A DNA stretch of 64,000 nt. Source: Candidatus Enterococcus ferrettii. GTDB lineage: Bacteria > Bacillota > Bacilli > Lactobacillales > Enterococcaceae. Made by a program: the position numbers and the translations under genes. Below the pieces are notes generated by a model. It made no database searches. It was not told the DNA's origin and saw nothing but the letters and a program-made list of their open reading frames with translations. The stretch covers positions 27,542 to 91,541 of the forward strand of contig NZ_JAFREL010000074.1 of NCBI RefSeq assembly GCF_017377655.1, given 5' to 3'. Below, piece by piece: positions 26,152-34,702 of the stretch (the first letter of the stretch is position 1; every line of letters starts with the position of its first letter).

Positions 26152-26968
26152 TTTTAATGAACTCAATAAGCGTTTAAACTATTTGCTGAACTTGGAACGC
26201 CAGGCTGTAGGTATTACCTTTTTGCATTCTAAAGAAGATTTTCAGCAGCACCCGGCACCAAAGTACCCCAAGATGATTCCTTATTGCGGTGCTGTGCAAA
26301 AAGCAACCATGGGCGAACAAATGAAGCTGGATTTAAGCAACTTTGCTTGTCCAGCTTCAGCAGTGGCCATGGGACTGGTGGATAATGATGAATATAGTGC
26401 GAGCGGTGAAAAACATGCCAACATGAAAGTCTACAAGGATATTGAAGTGAGTAAGCAGGTAGCAGATGATATGGTCTATTGTCGTGAAGCTTCCTATGGG
26501 ATTGCGATTGAACCGATTGAGACTTGGACGAAAGCGCCGGATGTAGTTTTGCTGATCACTGTTCCTTTTAACGCGATGCGAATTCTCCAAGGAAATGCCT
26601 ATCACTATGGACAGGTCAAACAGATCAAAATGACTGGTATGCAGGCACTGTGTCAGGAGGGAACTTCTTATCCCTTTGAAACAAATGAAATCAATGTTTC
26701 TATGATGTGTTCAGGAACCCGTTATGTGGCCCGCTGGAAAGACGAAGAGTTGTGCATTGGCATTCCTTACAATAAATTTGAAAAGGTAATTGACGGACTA
26801 GAGCAAACCTTAAATCCAATGGAACTATTGGAGAAGAAACGACAGATTATTAAGAAAACACAAGAAAATGACGAAGCTGAATTCTATGATGTTCGCAAAA
26901 GGGATAATTATTTTCGCGGAGCATACCAAGGCGTGAAGCGGGCGGGTCGAGTACATGATCAGGATTGA
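26144..26968 (+). CDS. DUF169 family protein inside a MetNIQ-type operon
   Basis: This 274-residue cytosolic protein of the DUF169 family (PF02596) has no known function. LNYLLNLERQAVGITF at the start and FACPASAVAMGL near residue 65 are typical; several Cys residues occur (IPYCGAVQ, FACPAS, MVYCRE, MMCSGTR). ATG 26144 overlaps the metQ end by 8 bases and AGGAG is 12 bases upstream; ATG 26114 is an alternative. It is tightly overlapped by metN (14 bases), so it is made with the transporter. A link to sulfur or metal chemistry is only a guess from the Cys residues. Confidence 0.75.
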   Translation: MSNFNELNKRLNYLLNLERQAVGITFLHSKEDFQQHPAPKYPKMIPYCGAVQKATMGEQMKLDLSNFACPASAVAMGLVDNDEYSASGEKHANMKVYKDIEVSKQVADDMVYCREASYGIAIEPIETWTKAPDVVLLITVPFNAMRILQGNAYHYGQVKQIKMTGMQALCQEGTSYPFETNEINVSMMCSGTRYVARWKDEELCIGIPYNKFEKVIDGLEQTLNPMELLEKKRQIIKKTQENDEAEFYDVRKRDNYFRGAYQGVKRAGRVHDQD

Positions 26969-27926
26969 GAATTTAATCAAAACCTTTGATCAGCAGCCGA
27001 TTTTAAAAAATGTTTCCTTAACTATCGAAAAAGGCGATGTTTACGCAATTCTAGGAGTGAGTGGTGCTGGAAAATCTACTCTGCTTCGGTGCATCAATGG
27101 TTTGGAACGATTTGATCAAGGAAAACTGTTTATAAATCAGCAGGAAAGTGCGAAGCTTTCAGAAAAAGAGTGGCGTATTTTACGAAAGAAAATTGGGATG
27201 ATTTTCCAGGGGAACTCCTTAATGGAGCAGTTAACAGTCTTTCAAAATGTAGCGTTACCTATGACATGCAGTGGTTATTCAAAGGAAGCTATTGCTGCTA
27301 AGGTCAATCAGCTGCTGAAGGAAGTTGGTATTTTAGACAAAGCCGACATGAAGCCTAAACAATTATCAGGAGGACAAAAGCAGCGTGCGGCAATTGCCCG
27401 CGCCCTAACCTTGGATCCTGAAATCCTGCTGTGTGATGAGGCCACTTCCGCACTGGATCCCAGTATCACTAATGAAATTGTTGATTTGTTGCGGCGTTTG
27501 AATCAAAAATACCAATTGACGATTGTAATTGTTACTCATCAGGTAGAGGTAGTTAAACGAATTTGTAATAAAGTGGCTGTTTTAAGCAACGGAGAGATTG
27601 CTGATCAAGGCGAAGTAAAACAAATTTTCTTGGATCATTCGCCCATTTTGGCGACGATTGTAGGAGAAAATCACCAGCCAATAACAGTGAAGAGTGGCCA
27701 TTTTATGCTGAAAATAGTGGCGGATTTGCAAAAGATCGATGTTCTGCAAGCTATTCATCAGCAAGGTATTCAAAACTATCAAATACTGTATACGCAAACA
27801 GAGCGCTTTCGTGATGAAGAAATAGCAGTATTAACACTTATTTTACCGGCAAGTGAACAGAGTAACGTGCAAAAACTAAATGATACCTCCATGATTCAGT
27901 ATCAGATAGGAGGAGTCCATGAGTAA
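26955..27926 (+). CDS. metN: MetN-type ABC transporter ATP-binding protein
   Basis: This 323-residue ATPase has Walker A GVSGAGKSTLLR near residue 35, Q-loop MIFQGNSLMEQ, signature LSGGQKQRAAIARAL, Walker B ILLCDEATSALDP, and the switch His in VTHQVEVV. A C-terminal tail of about 90 residues occupies the place of the NIL regulatory domain that binds methionine in MetN. The tail is short and its match is weak. It overlaps DUF169 and metI on either side, which makes the complex co-translated. Confidence 0.85.
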   Translation: MIRIENLIKTFDQQPILKNVSLTIEKGDVYAILGVSGAGKSTLLRCINGLERFDQGKLFINQQESAKLSEKEWRILRKKIGMIFQGNSLMEQLTVFQNVALPMTCSGYSKEAIAAKVNQLLKEVGILDKADMKPKQLSGGQKQRAAIARALTLDPEILLCDEATSALDPSITNEIVDLLRRLNQKYQLTIVIVTHQVEVVKRICNKVAVLSNGEIADQGEVKQIFLDHSPILATIVGENHQPITVKSGHFMLKIVADLQKIDVLQAIHQQGIQNYQILYTQTERFRDEEIAVLTLILPASEQSNVQKLNDTSMIQYQIGGVHE

Positions 27927-28575
27927 TGACGTATTGATGACCCAAGTATTATGGCCGAATTTTATCAGTACCTTGATCATGGTCGGCTGTTCGGCTTTAT
28001 TGTCAACAGTATTGGGTTTTTTACTGGCTACTGTTTTGATAGTAACCAATAAACAAGGCTTGAAGCCGAATCCTTCTGTGTATCGGGTATTGGATTTTAT
28101 AATCAATGTGGTTCGTTCTTTTCCGTTCATCATTTTGATGGTAGCTTTGATGCCGGTAACACGTTCCTTAGTAGGGACTACGATTGGGACCACTGCCGCA
28201 ATAGTTCCCTTAACCTTTGCTATGGCTCCTTATGTGGCGCGGCTATTTGAGAACAATATGCTGGAAGTAAATCCGTATACAGTAGATGCAGCGAAATCTT
28301 TTGGAGCCAGCAATACTCAAATTATTTTTAAGGTTCTTTTAGTGGAAGCTTTTCCTAGTTTAATTTCTAGTTTAACCTTAGCAATTATCTCCGTATTGGG
28401 TTATACCGCTATGGCTGGAACCGTCGGAGCCGGTGGTTTAGGTGCAGTTGCCATAACCTATGGCTATCAGAATTTTGATGACCGAGTGATGTACAGTACA
28501 GTTCTTATTTTAATTGTTTTTGTTCAATTGATTCAGGTAATTGGGAGTCGTTTGTATAAAAAATTGAAGGCTTAG
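27919..28575 (+). CDS. metI: MetI-type ABC transporter permease
   Basis: This 218-residue permease has five hydrophobic segments and the EAA loop VDAAKSFGASNTQIIFKVLLVEAFPSL near residue 125, as in MetI. GYTAMAGTVGAGGLGAVAI near 165-185 is characteristic of the D-methionine permease family. It overlaps metN by 8 bases and ends the operon. No clear terminator follows; a TAGCA..TGCTA hairpin lies at 28602-28618. Confidence 0.87.
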   Translation: MSNDVLMTQVLWPNFISTLIMVGCSALLSTVLGFLLATVLIVTNKQGLKPNPSVYRVLDFIINVVRSFPFIILMVALMPVTRSLVGTTIGTTAAIVPLTFAMAPYVARLFENNMLEVNPYTVDAAKSFGASNTQIIFKVLLVEAFPSLISSLTLAIISVLGYTAMAGTVGAGGLGAVAITYGYQNFDDRVMYSTVLILIVFVQLIQVIGSRLYKKLKA

Positions 28576-28654
28576 TGTTATCTGGTTATTGGTTTGTACT
28601 TTAGCATCAAAGTGCTATAGTAGAAATAGATGAACAAGAGGAGAGTGTTTCATT

Positions 28655-30067
28655 ATGCAAAGAAGAACAGGTTCTTGTACGACTATTTTGGTGGGAAAGG
28701 ACGCCTCGATTAACGGCTCCACGATTATCGCCCGTAACGACGATGGTCATGAAGCACTTGATCCCCAACGCTTTGTGGTAGTAACTCCTGACAAGCAGCC
28801 GAGACGCTATCAATCGATTATCAGTAAAGTGACGATTGATTTGCCAGACAATCCATTGCGCTACACCTCGACTCCTAATGCCATTTTAACTGATGGAATT
28901 TGGCCCGCTGCCGGTATAAATAGTGAAAATGTTGCGATGTCTGCTACTGAAACGATTACTACAAACCCACGTATTCAAAGCATTGATCCCTATGTAGAAA
29001 ACGGAATCGGCGAAGAAGATATTGTGACCTTAGTTCTACCTTATATTCGCAGTGCTCGTGAAGGGGTTATGCGCTTGGGTGAATTACTGGAAGAATATGG
29101 TACCTATGAGCCAAATGGAATTGCTTTTTCAGATCAACAGGAAGTTTGGTGGCTGGAAACAATCGGTGGACACCATTGGGCTGCGATTCGAATTCCTGAT
29201 GATGCTTATGTAGTGGCACCTAATCGAATGAATATTGATGAGTACGATTTTAATTCAGAAGATACCTTATACTCCTCTCATTTACCTGATGTGATTGAGG
29301 AATACCAATTGAATCCTGATTTTGTGGGAGTTAATCTGCGCCACATTTTCGGCAGTGCGAGCATTAAGGACACCGTTTATAATAATCCGAGAGCCTGGTA
29401 TGGTCAAAAATACTTTACTCCAGCTATTGAACAGGACCCTATGGACCATGATCTGCCATTTATTTGCCGGGCAAACCGCAAAATTACGGTAGAGGATGTC
29501 AAGTTTGTTTTAAGTTCTCACTTTGAGAACACCGTATATGATCCTTATGGAAGTGGAACTGAAGCAGAAAAAACGTTGTTTCGCCCAATCGGAATCAACC
29601 GTAACCATAGCGTACACATTTTAGAACTACGCAACCATGTGCCTGACCAAATTGCTGGAATCCACTGGTTGGCTTATGGTGCAAATACTTTTAATGCAGT
29701 CGTACCGTTTTATGCCAATGTTAATGACACTCCTCCTAGCTTCCGTGATGCCGATGGAACCTTCGATATGACGAAAATGTACTGGTTAAGCTGTACAACT
29801 GCTTTGCTTGGAGACAATGACTACGATATGTATGCAGACTTCCGTAATACGTTTGAATTACAAGCCATGAGTGCTTACCATGCGATTCAATTAAAAGCTG
29901 AGACTGAGATTTCTGAACTTGAAGGATCGGAAGAACAGCAGGCTTATTTGGAAAAAGTTAATGAAGAGCTGGCAGAAGCTGCCATGGAACGTGCTACCAA
30001 ACTTTTAGGAGACATGGTAATTTTTGGTTCAAATCATATGAAGCTGCGCTATAACCTAAACGACTAA
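28655..30067 (+). CDS. C69 family dipeptidase
   Basis: This 470-residue Ntn-type dipeptidase belongs to family C69 (lactobacillal PepD). The nucleophile Cys8 in [13 protein letters not shown] becomes N-terminal after processing, and IIARNDDG follows as in the family. [25 protein letters not shown] and the C-terminal half fit. PepD enzymes cut a wide range of dipeptides in the cytosol. GAGGAGAG precedes the ATG; a promoter candidate is TTGTAC (28594) with TATAGT (28616). A clear terminator follows. Confidence 0.92.
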   Translation: MQRRTGSCTTILVGKDASINGSTIIARNDDGHEALDPQRFVVVTPDKQPRRYQSIISKVTIDLPDNPLRYTSTPNAILTDGIWPAAGINSENVAMSATETITTNPRIQSIDPYVENGIGEEDIVTLVLPYIRSAREGVMRLGELLEEYGTYEPNGIAFSDQQEVWWLETIGGHHWAAIRIPDDAYVVAPNRMNIDEYDFNSEDTLYSSHLPDVIEEYQLNPDFVGVNLRHIFGSASIKDTVYNNPRAWYGQKYFTPAIEQDPMDHDLPFICRANRKITVEDVKFVLSSHFENTVYDPYGSGTEAEKTLFRPIGINRNHSVHILELRNHVPDQIAGIHWLAYGANTFNAVVPFYANVNDTPPSFRDADGTFDMTKMYWLSCTTALLGDNDYDMYADFRNTFELQAMSAYHAIQLKAETEISELEGSEEQQAYLEKVNEELAEAAMERATKLLGDMVIFGSNHMKLRYNLND

Positions 30068-30079
30068 ATTCAATCAAAA

Positions 30080-30109
30080 AACGGTGAGGAGTAGATCCTC
30101 ACCGTTTTC
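30080..30109. terminator. Terminator between dipeptidase and nucleotidyltransferase-like gene
   Basis: AACGGTGAGGA pairs perfectly with TCCTCACCGTT around GTAGA. A run of A on the left gives T residues for the minus strand, so it probably works in both directions. Confidence 0.85.
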
Positions 30110-30117
30110 TTGCGTTA

Positions 30118-30633
30118 TTAATGATAAATGATCCCATCAGGTGATGCCAGATATTGTGGGATAAACTGCTCGGCAGTTGCAGCAAATTCCTTATTTTGAA
30201 ATCTTTCTAAAAAATAAGCTAAAATAAGCTGGTAATCCTTGGTATGCTTTTCTACTTCAGGTTGATTATCAAAAGCTAAAACCTTCATGAAAAATAATTT
30301 CTCCAAAGAGATAACTTTACAGTGTTCATACTCAATGGCACCCGTTGCCAGAAAAGCATAATCAAACCGAAAGATGCTTCGCAAAAACTCATAAGATGCT
30401 ACTGATAAAAACCTGTCACCCCACTTATCTTGCTGATTTTTAGGGTACTTAGCTGCTAATGCCTGATAGTCTTCCTCTGCAACTATAAAATCAATGTCAT
30501 TTCCGTGTTTACGAATACCATAATATTCCATAGATAAACCGCCAATCAAGAGTGGTTTTTCCCTAAAAGTGATTCCGGCAATCGATAAATCAATTTCTTT
30601 AATAAGCTGTTCATTTTCAATTTTTTTAAACAT
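30118..30633 (-). CDS. Nucleotidyltransferase-fold protein (AbiEii/MNT-like)
   Basis: This 171-residue protein shows LLIGGLSMEYYG at about 28-39 followed by the acidic pair Asp46-Ile-Asp48 in RKHGNDIDFIV, the hallmark of small polymerase-beta-like nucleotidyltransferases. ISLEKLFFMKVLAF near 108-121 also fits the AbiEii/DUF6036 group. Members include toxins and antitoxins that add nucleotides to tRNA or protein. No HEPN, AbiEi or other partner is adjacent. AAAGGAG lies before the ATG, and the upstream leader carries interlocking palindromes. Function is uncertain. Confidence 0.7.
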   Translation of the reverse strand: MFKKIENEQLIKEIDLSIAGITFREKPLLIGGLSMEYYGIRKHGNDIDFIVAEEDYQALAAKYPKNQQDKWGDRFLSVASYEFLRSIFRFDYAFLATGAIEYEHCKVISLEKLFFMKVLAFDNQPEVEKHTKDYQLILAYFLERFQNKEFAATAEQFIPQYLASPDGIIYH

Positions 30634-30668
30634 GGTACTTTCTCCTTTATTTTGTAGTTAATAAAAGA

Positions 30669-30741
30669 CAAAGTCCAGCCGGGTAGTTTGATTTAATAGC
30701 TTCATACAAATGTTACCCGCAGACTTTGTATGAAGCTATTA
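30669..30741. repeat. Interlocking palindromes upstream of nucleotidyltransferase-like gene
   Basis: Structure A pairs CAAAGTC (30669-30675) with GACTTTG (30722-30728) and CGGGTA (30680-30685) with TACCCG (30714-30719). Structure B pairs TAATAGCTTCATACAAA (30694-30710) with its exact complement at 30725-30741. The two share bases and cannot form together. The element lies in the probable 5' leader of the minus-strand gene. Confidence 0.75.
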
Positions 30742-30904
30742 CAATTACGAGCCTCATGGGATCACTCCTATTTTTAATTAGTCATTATAACCAGCTTATC
30801 ACAGGCAAATTATTCTATCAAACAAAAAAATATTTATGAAATCGTTTGCTTTTTATAGTATGATTTTATTAGAGTTATTTAAGAAAAATGAAGGAGGCGG
30901 ACAG

Positions 30905-31414
30905 GTGAAAGAGTATGAAAGCAAAGAGGCGTTAATTGCTGAGATCGAGAAAACTTCGAGTAAGTATATCGAGGAATTTGCAGACATCAATGAAACGGAT
31001 GCTAATAAGCGGATTGAGGGAGTTGATCGTACTCCTTACGAGAACTTAACTTATCAATTAGGTTGGTTAGCTTTGATTGATCAGTGGGAACAAACCGAAT
31101 TAGCAGGGAAACCCTTAGAATTGCCAGCACCGGGAATTAAATGGAACAAGATGGGGCCGCTGCATGAGCAGTTTTATGAAGTTCATCGAGGCCAATCTTT
31201 AGCTGAACTAATGGGATTATTTAATCAAGCAGTGAAGGATTTAATTACGTGGATCAATTCATTATCGGACGAAGAATTGTTCCAGTCCGGTGGTCGTAAA
31301 TGGGCACAATCCACTGCTTCCAACTGGCCGGTTTGGAAATGGGTGCACATAAATACTGTAGCACCATTCAAATCTTTTCGAACAAAAATAAGAAAATGGA
31401 AGAAAGAACTGTAA
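30905..31414 (+). CDS. ClbS/DfsB family four-helix protein
   Basis: This 169-residue protein belongs to the ClbS/DfsB (DUF1706) family. KEALIAEIEKTSSKYIEEF and YENLTYQLGWLALIDQWEQ form the first helices; KWNKMGPLHEQFY and the C-terminal WPVWKWVHINTVAPFKSF follow. ClbS of the colibactin cluster hydrolyses a cyclopropane warhead and protects DNA; most Firmicute relatives have no assigned role. I start at GTG 30905, 7 bases after AAGGAGG, because the upstream ATG at 30836 gives an unrelated hydrophobic extension. DUF6440 gene follows in the same operon. Confidence 0.8.
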   Translation: MKEYESKEALIAEIEKTSSKYIEEFADINETDANKRIEGVDRTPYENLTYQLGWLALIDQWEQTELAGKPLELPAPGIKWNKMGPLHEQFYEVHRGQSLAELMGLFNQAVKDLITWINSLSDEELFQSGGRKWAQSTASNWPVWKWVHINTVAPFKSFRTKIRKWKKEL

Positions 31415-31426
31415 GGAGGAGAAGCA

Positions 31427-31618
31427 ATGGCAAAGGACAAAAGATTTGTAAAAGTATATAGTCAAGGTACTGCAGACGTAGTAACTATTCTTGTTGACAG
31501 AGAAACAGGTGTGAACTATGTCGCTACGAAAATGGGTTATGCTGGTGGGTTAACAGTCCTCTTGGATCAAGAAGGCAAACCGGTGATTACACCTAAAAAC
31601 GAAATACCTGAGAAGTAA
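31427..31618 (+). CDS. DUF6440 family protein, 63 residues
   Basis: A short soluble protein with FVKVYSQGTADVVTILVDRETGVNY and GYAGGLTVLLDQEGKPVI, which match the small DUF6440 proteins common in Firmicutes. AAGGAGGAG lies before the ATG and it sits 12 bases after the ClbS-like gene. It has no known function. The A/B fold of the family is not established by reading. Confidence 0.75.
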   Translation: MAKDKRFVKVYSQGTADVVTILVDRETGVNYVATKMGYAGGLTVLLDQEGKPVITPKNEIPEK

Positions 31619-31664
31619 TTCTTTATAAAAGCAGCATTTTAGAAATTTGTAAAAATCCTTTTGA

Positions 31665-31729
31665 TTAAAAAAACTATCCGAACCTTACTGCTAAAACGTC
31701 ACAGTGTTTCATTCAGGTTCGGATAGTTT
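31665..31729 (-). terminator. Terminator of Ntn-hydrolase gene (minus strand), large stem
   Basis: AAACTATCCGAACCT at 31671-31685 is the exact complement of 31715-31729, with a 29-base loop. The A run at 31665-31671 gives a T tail on the minus strand. It probably works for the plus-strand genes too. Confidence 0.8.
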
Positions 31730-31739
31730 GATATCCTAT

Positions 31740-32756
31740 TTAGTCTCTTTGTTTAGGCCATATGTCTTTTTTAAAGGGACTATTAGCTGGATTTCCAGCA
31801 GCGCGATAAACTTGGGATGAGTCGAGATCGTAAACACAAGACCATACCGTATCCTTACCAGTGCTGCGGTCATAATCGCACATAAATCCGTAATCTCCAG
31901 CCAATAGTTGCTGGGCTTTTTTTATGTCAACTTCGGCAGCATATTCTTTGAGATATTTACGCATCGTTTCGTATCTTTCTTCTGCTCTCCAAGTATCCTC
32001 AGGTAATCGATTGTGTTTAATCATTCCCGGAGTATTAAACATATTAGTAGCAATCAAATAGCTTTCAGCTTCATCCAAGGAATAAATCGCTGTTTGATCA
32101 GGACTCAGCTCAACTAAAATCCCCTCAGCATTTGCATCTCCGATTACTAAAGTGCCAGAGCCCGCGTGAGGAATTTCCCTGATCAATTTTGCAGCCTCAT
32201 GGACGGTTCTGCATTTCTCTAAAACCAAACGCAGTAACATCCCCACATTTAACCCAGCCTGAACCTTGTAAGGAGCAACTGAGGTTAAGGCAATAGACAA
32301 TCCATGCTGGTTAATGCCATCCTCCATTTCTACAAATGCTGTGGTATTACCTAAAAAATTAAAGCCTTCATTAGCGGTAAATGTGTAAGAGGTGTTTAGG
32401 CACTGTTCTTCTGTGAAAGTTAAAAAGTCGCTATTTCGTCCTAAGAAACATCCTTGTCGGTTTTTCACAATAAAGCTGGAGCAGTGGGAGCCTGGCATCA
32501 GGCAATACATTCCAAACAAAGCAGCCTGCAATGGTTGTACAGAAATTTCCTGACCATCGGCAATGCCTTGAATTTCAGCAAGTATTTCTGGAAAATACTG
32601 TTGGTAAACAGGTAAGCAGGTTTTGATAAATTGACTTCGCTGTTCGTCTAACTCAAACGGAATCATGTCTAGCAAGCATAGATTATTTCGTTTTAATTCG
32701 GTACCGAAAGTACGACCGATGGAGTAATGATCACCTTGAAAATTCAGTTGTTGCAT
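31740..32756 (-). CDS. Acyl-transferase/choloylglycine hydrolase-like Ntn protein (C45 type)
   Basis: This 338-residue protein resembles the acyl-CoA:6-aminopenicillanate acyltransferase (C45) family. LPVYQQYFPEILAEIQGIADG near 48-68 precedes HCSSFIVKNRQGCFLGRNSDF near 91, where Cys92 is the likely N-terminal nucleophile after autocleavage. GNTTAFVEMEDGINQHGLSIALTS and HAGSGTLVIGDANAEGILVELSP match the Ntn core. AGGAGG lies before the ATG. It is divergent from a TetR gene with operators in between. Substrate is unknown; acylated amino acid or peptide cleavage is plausible. Confidence 0.82.
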   Translation of the reverse strand: MQQLNFQGDHYSIGRTFGTELKRNNLCLLDMIPFELDEQRSQFIKTCLPVYQQYFPEILAEIQGIADGQEISVQPLQAALFGMYCLMPGSHCSSFIVKNRQGCFLGRNSDFLTFTEEQCLNTSYTFTANEGFNFLGNTTAFVEMEDGINQHGLSIALTSVAPYKVQAGLNVGMLLRLVLEKCRTVHEAAKLIREIPHAGSGTLVIGDANAEGILVELSPDQTAIYSLDEAESYLIATNMFNTPGMIKHNRLPEDTWRAEERYETMRKYLKEYAAEVDIKKAQQLLAGDYGFMCDYDRSTGKDTVWSCVYDLDSSQVYRAAGNPANSPFKKDIWPKQRD

Positions 32757-32842
32757 GTTTGTTGCCTCCTAATTTGTATTAGGATGTCGACGTCCTTACA
32801 TTCAGTCTAATAGAATAAAAATTTATAAGCAATTGAATAATA

Positions 32843-32857
32843 TGAGAATCGTTTTCA
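32843..32857. promoter_or_regulatory. Fur/PerR-like 7-1-7 palindrome, weak
   Basis: TGAGAATCGTTTTCA fits the 7-1-7 pattern TGATAATNATTATCA with three mismatches. It lies between the Ntn-hydrolase start and the TetR promoter. Low confidence. Confidence 0.25.
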
Positions 32858-32865
32858 ATTTTTTA

Positions 32866-32913
32866 TTGACAAGCTAATAATCATTAGCCATACTAAAGCT
32901 AACGATCATTAGC
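32866..32913 (+). promoter_or_regulatory. TetR promoter with two operators
   Basis: TTGACA at 32866-32871 and CATACT at 32889-32894 lie 17 bases apart. GCTAATAATCATTAGC (32873-32888) fills the spacer exactly, and GCTAACGATCATTAGC (32898-32913) covers the start point. The TetR gene follows, so autorepression is likely. Confidence 0.8.
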
Positions 32914-32929
32914 TTAGGAGGTTGATAGG

Positions 32930-33541
32930 GTGAAAACGGCAGATAAGATTTTAGAAGAAGCCTTAATATTGTTCTCTATTCATGGTTATCAAGGTGTTTC
33001 TGTTGAAATGATAGCTAAAGCAGTAGGAATCAAAGCAAGCTCTTTGTACAAGCATTACAGAAATAAGCAAAGTATTTTTGAGGGAATTTTTACTATGATG
33101 AAAGACCGTTATCAGGGACAAGAGAAACTATTAAATATTCCTCAGGGAGCTGAAGATGTACAACATTTTTACCAGCAGCTTCAACCTGATCAACTGGAAA
33201 AAATTAGTGAAGACCTGTTTCTCTATTTTATCAAGGATGAAAAAGAGGCGAGATTTCGTCATTTATTGATTATTGAGCAATTCCAAAATCCACATATTGG
33301 TGAGATTCTCCACCAGCGCTATTACGAAGAGCCTCTACTTTTTCAAAAAGAGCTGTTTCAGAGCATGATGGATGTTGGTGTTTTCAAAGAAGGCGATGCC
33401 AAAATAGCTGCACTGCAATTCTTTTCACCAATTATGATGTTATTAAACTGTTGTGAACAAGGGGGGATATCTGTCGAAGAAGCTCTAGCTGAACTACGCA
33501 AGCATGTTCAAAAGTTCCGTCAATTATATAGCAAAGAATAA
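32930..33541 (+). CDS. TetR/AcrR family regulator
   Basis: This 203-residue repressor has the TetR N-terminal helix-turn-helix (residues about 5-50): ADKILEEALILFSIHGYQGVSVEMIAKAVGIKASSLYKHYRNK. The C-terminal ligand region is variable. GTG 32930 follows AGGAGG at 9 bases. Two near-identical palindromes in its promoter suggest autorepression; one also faces the divergent Ntn-hydrolase. It is co-transcribed with the membrane protein 11 bases downstream. Confidence 0.88.
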   Translation: MKTADKILEEALILFSIHGYQGVSVEMIAKAVGIKASSLYKHYRNKQSIFEGIFTMMKDRYQGQEKLLNIPQGAEDVQHFYQQLQPDQLEKISEDLFLYFIKDEKEARFRHLLIIEQFQNPHIGEILHQRYYEEPLLFQKELFQSMMDVGVFKEGDAKIAALQFFSPIMMLLNCCEQGGISVEEALAELRKHVQKFRQLYSKE

Positions 33542-33552
33542 AGGAGAGATCA

Positions 33553-33945
33553 ATGATTAATTTGTATGTTGGCAGTATTAGTCGTATTTTATCTAGTAGT
33601 CTTATTTTAAGTGCACTTGTATTTATTCTCTATACGCTAGGTCAAAAAGAAGTACAATGGAGCCGAACGTTTGCTGTGTTGTTTGTTTTAGGATTATTAA
33701 TGTCGATTATGTCAGGCACTAGGGATGGCATTGGAACAGTCGGAGGTTTTCCTACGCAAGGGAAATTATTTGTCATGCTATGTGGTTTTGGGATTTTAAG
33801 TTTTGTGGTAGGAATAACCGCGTTGCTATCAAACTTTTTCGACACTACATTTGTTTTTAAATATGGCTCTTACTTATTGATGGTAGTGATTGTAATGAAA
33901 ACATTTTTAGTCGAGGGCCATCGTCTTATGCAATTTTTTTCGTGA
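33553..33945 (+). CDS. Four-helix membrane protein, TetR partner
   Basis: A 130-residue protein with four predicted helices: about residues 8-28, 36-56, 72-93 and 101-120. The segment SGTRDGIGTVGGFPTQGK is polar and lies between helices 2 and 3. AAAGGAGAG precedes the ATG. It follows the TetR gene closely and so is probably its target. It does not match a transporter family I know. Confidence 0.7.
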   Translation: MINLYVGSISRILSSSLILSALVFILYTLGQKEVQWSRTFAVLFVLGLLMSIMSGTRDGIGTVGGFPTQGKLFVMLCGFGILSFVVGITALLSNFFDTTFVFKYGSYLLMVVIVMKTFLVEGHRLMQFFS

Positions 33946-34090
33946 AGAAATACCAAAAAAAAAATCTAAGAGAAACTATCAAAATCATTTTTTATTCGAG
34001 ATAAGAGAACTTCTTAGGGTAGGTTAATTAATCAATAATCGATTGGATGGTTTATGGTTTGTTGGAAAAATCACTAAACCGGTCACAAAA

Positions 34091-34137
34091 AAACTCAGAG
34101 CTGCTTTTGAAATCTAGAAAAGCAGCCCTGAGTTTTT
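34091..34137. terminator. Bidirectional terminator
   Basis: AAACTCAG and CTGAGTTT pair, and GCTGCTTTT with AAAAGCAGC, with T residues on the right and A residues on the left. It sits between the membrane protein and the GFA-family gene, which converge. Confidence 0.9.
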
Positions 34138-34148
34138 CGTATTCATTT

Positions 34149-34562
34149 TTACTCTACTTCCTGCCACTGACTATCAAACTTTTTAGTTTCGTTGACAAAT
34201 TCATAATAAGCAGGCTTGCGATCGTAAAAAACCTGTAGACCAAAAGTTGCATCAGCGATAATATCTGGAAATAATTCAGCATTCAAGCAATAATGATCTC
34301 GCTCCAAATGATGCCAGAAAAGATAGGTGCCGCAGGTAGAACAAAAAGCGCGCTCTACCTCTTCACTTGAGTGATAATAAGTGACTGATTCGGAATCAAG
34401 TTGCAGCTCCACATTGTCACTTTTCTCAGGATCTACTGCCATAACTGGACCCGCATTCATTTTTCGACACATATCACAATGACAACTGTAGACGAAATTT
34501 CCATACCGTTTAATTGTTATCTGATTCTTCTCACACAGACACGTTCCTTGAATATTTTCCAT
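34149..34562 (-). CDS. GFA family protein (glutathione-dependent formaldehyde-activating fold)
   Basis: This 137-residue protein has the zinc-binding Cys pattern of the GFA family (PF04828): GTCLCE near residue 6, SCHCDMCRKMNAG near 26-38 and FCSTCGTYLFWH near 73-84. The named founding member acts on formaldehyde and glutathione, but most members have unknown substrates, and Gram-positive cocci often lack much glutathione chemistry. TTGGAGG lies before the ATG. It appears to be a single-gene unit. Confidence 0.85.
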   Translation of the reverse strand: MENIQGTCLCEKNQITIKRYGNFVYSCHCDMCRKMNAGPVMAVDPEKSDNVELQLDSESVTYYHSSEEVERAFCSTCGTYLFWHHLERDHYCLNAELFPDIIADATFGLQVFYDRKPAYYEFVNETKKFDSQWQEVE

Positions 34563-34702
34563 AAGCTACCTCCAACCATTCTCCTTTATTGTAGCATGAA
34601 AAGGCTCTTAATTTATTGAAACATTTATACATATATTTCATTATTATTGAATTATGCGATCTGATAGTGTATTGTTGAAAGTTAAGAGGGAGGTGTCAGG
34701 GT

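Noticed and set aside
34047..34238. 63-codon frame crossing a terminator and the GFA gene end
   Set aside because: It spans a bidirectional terminator and overlaps the antisense of a real gene.
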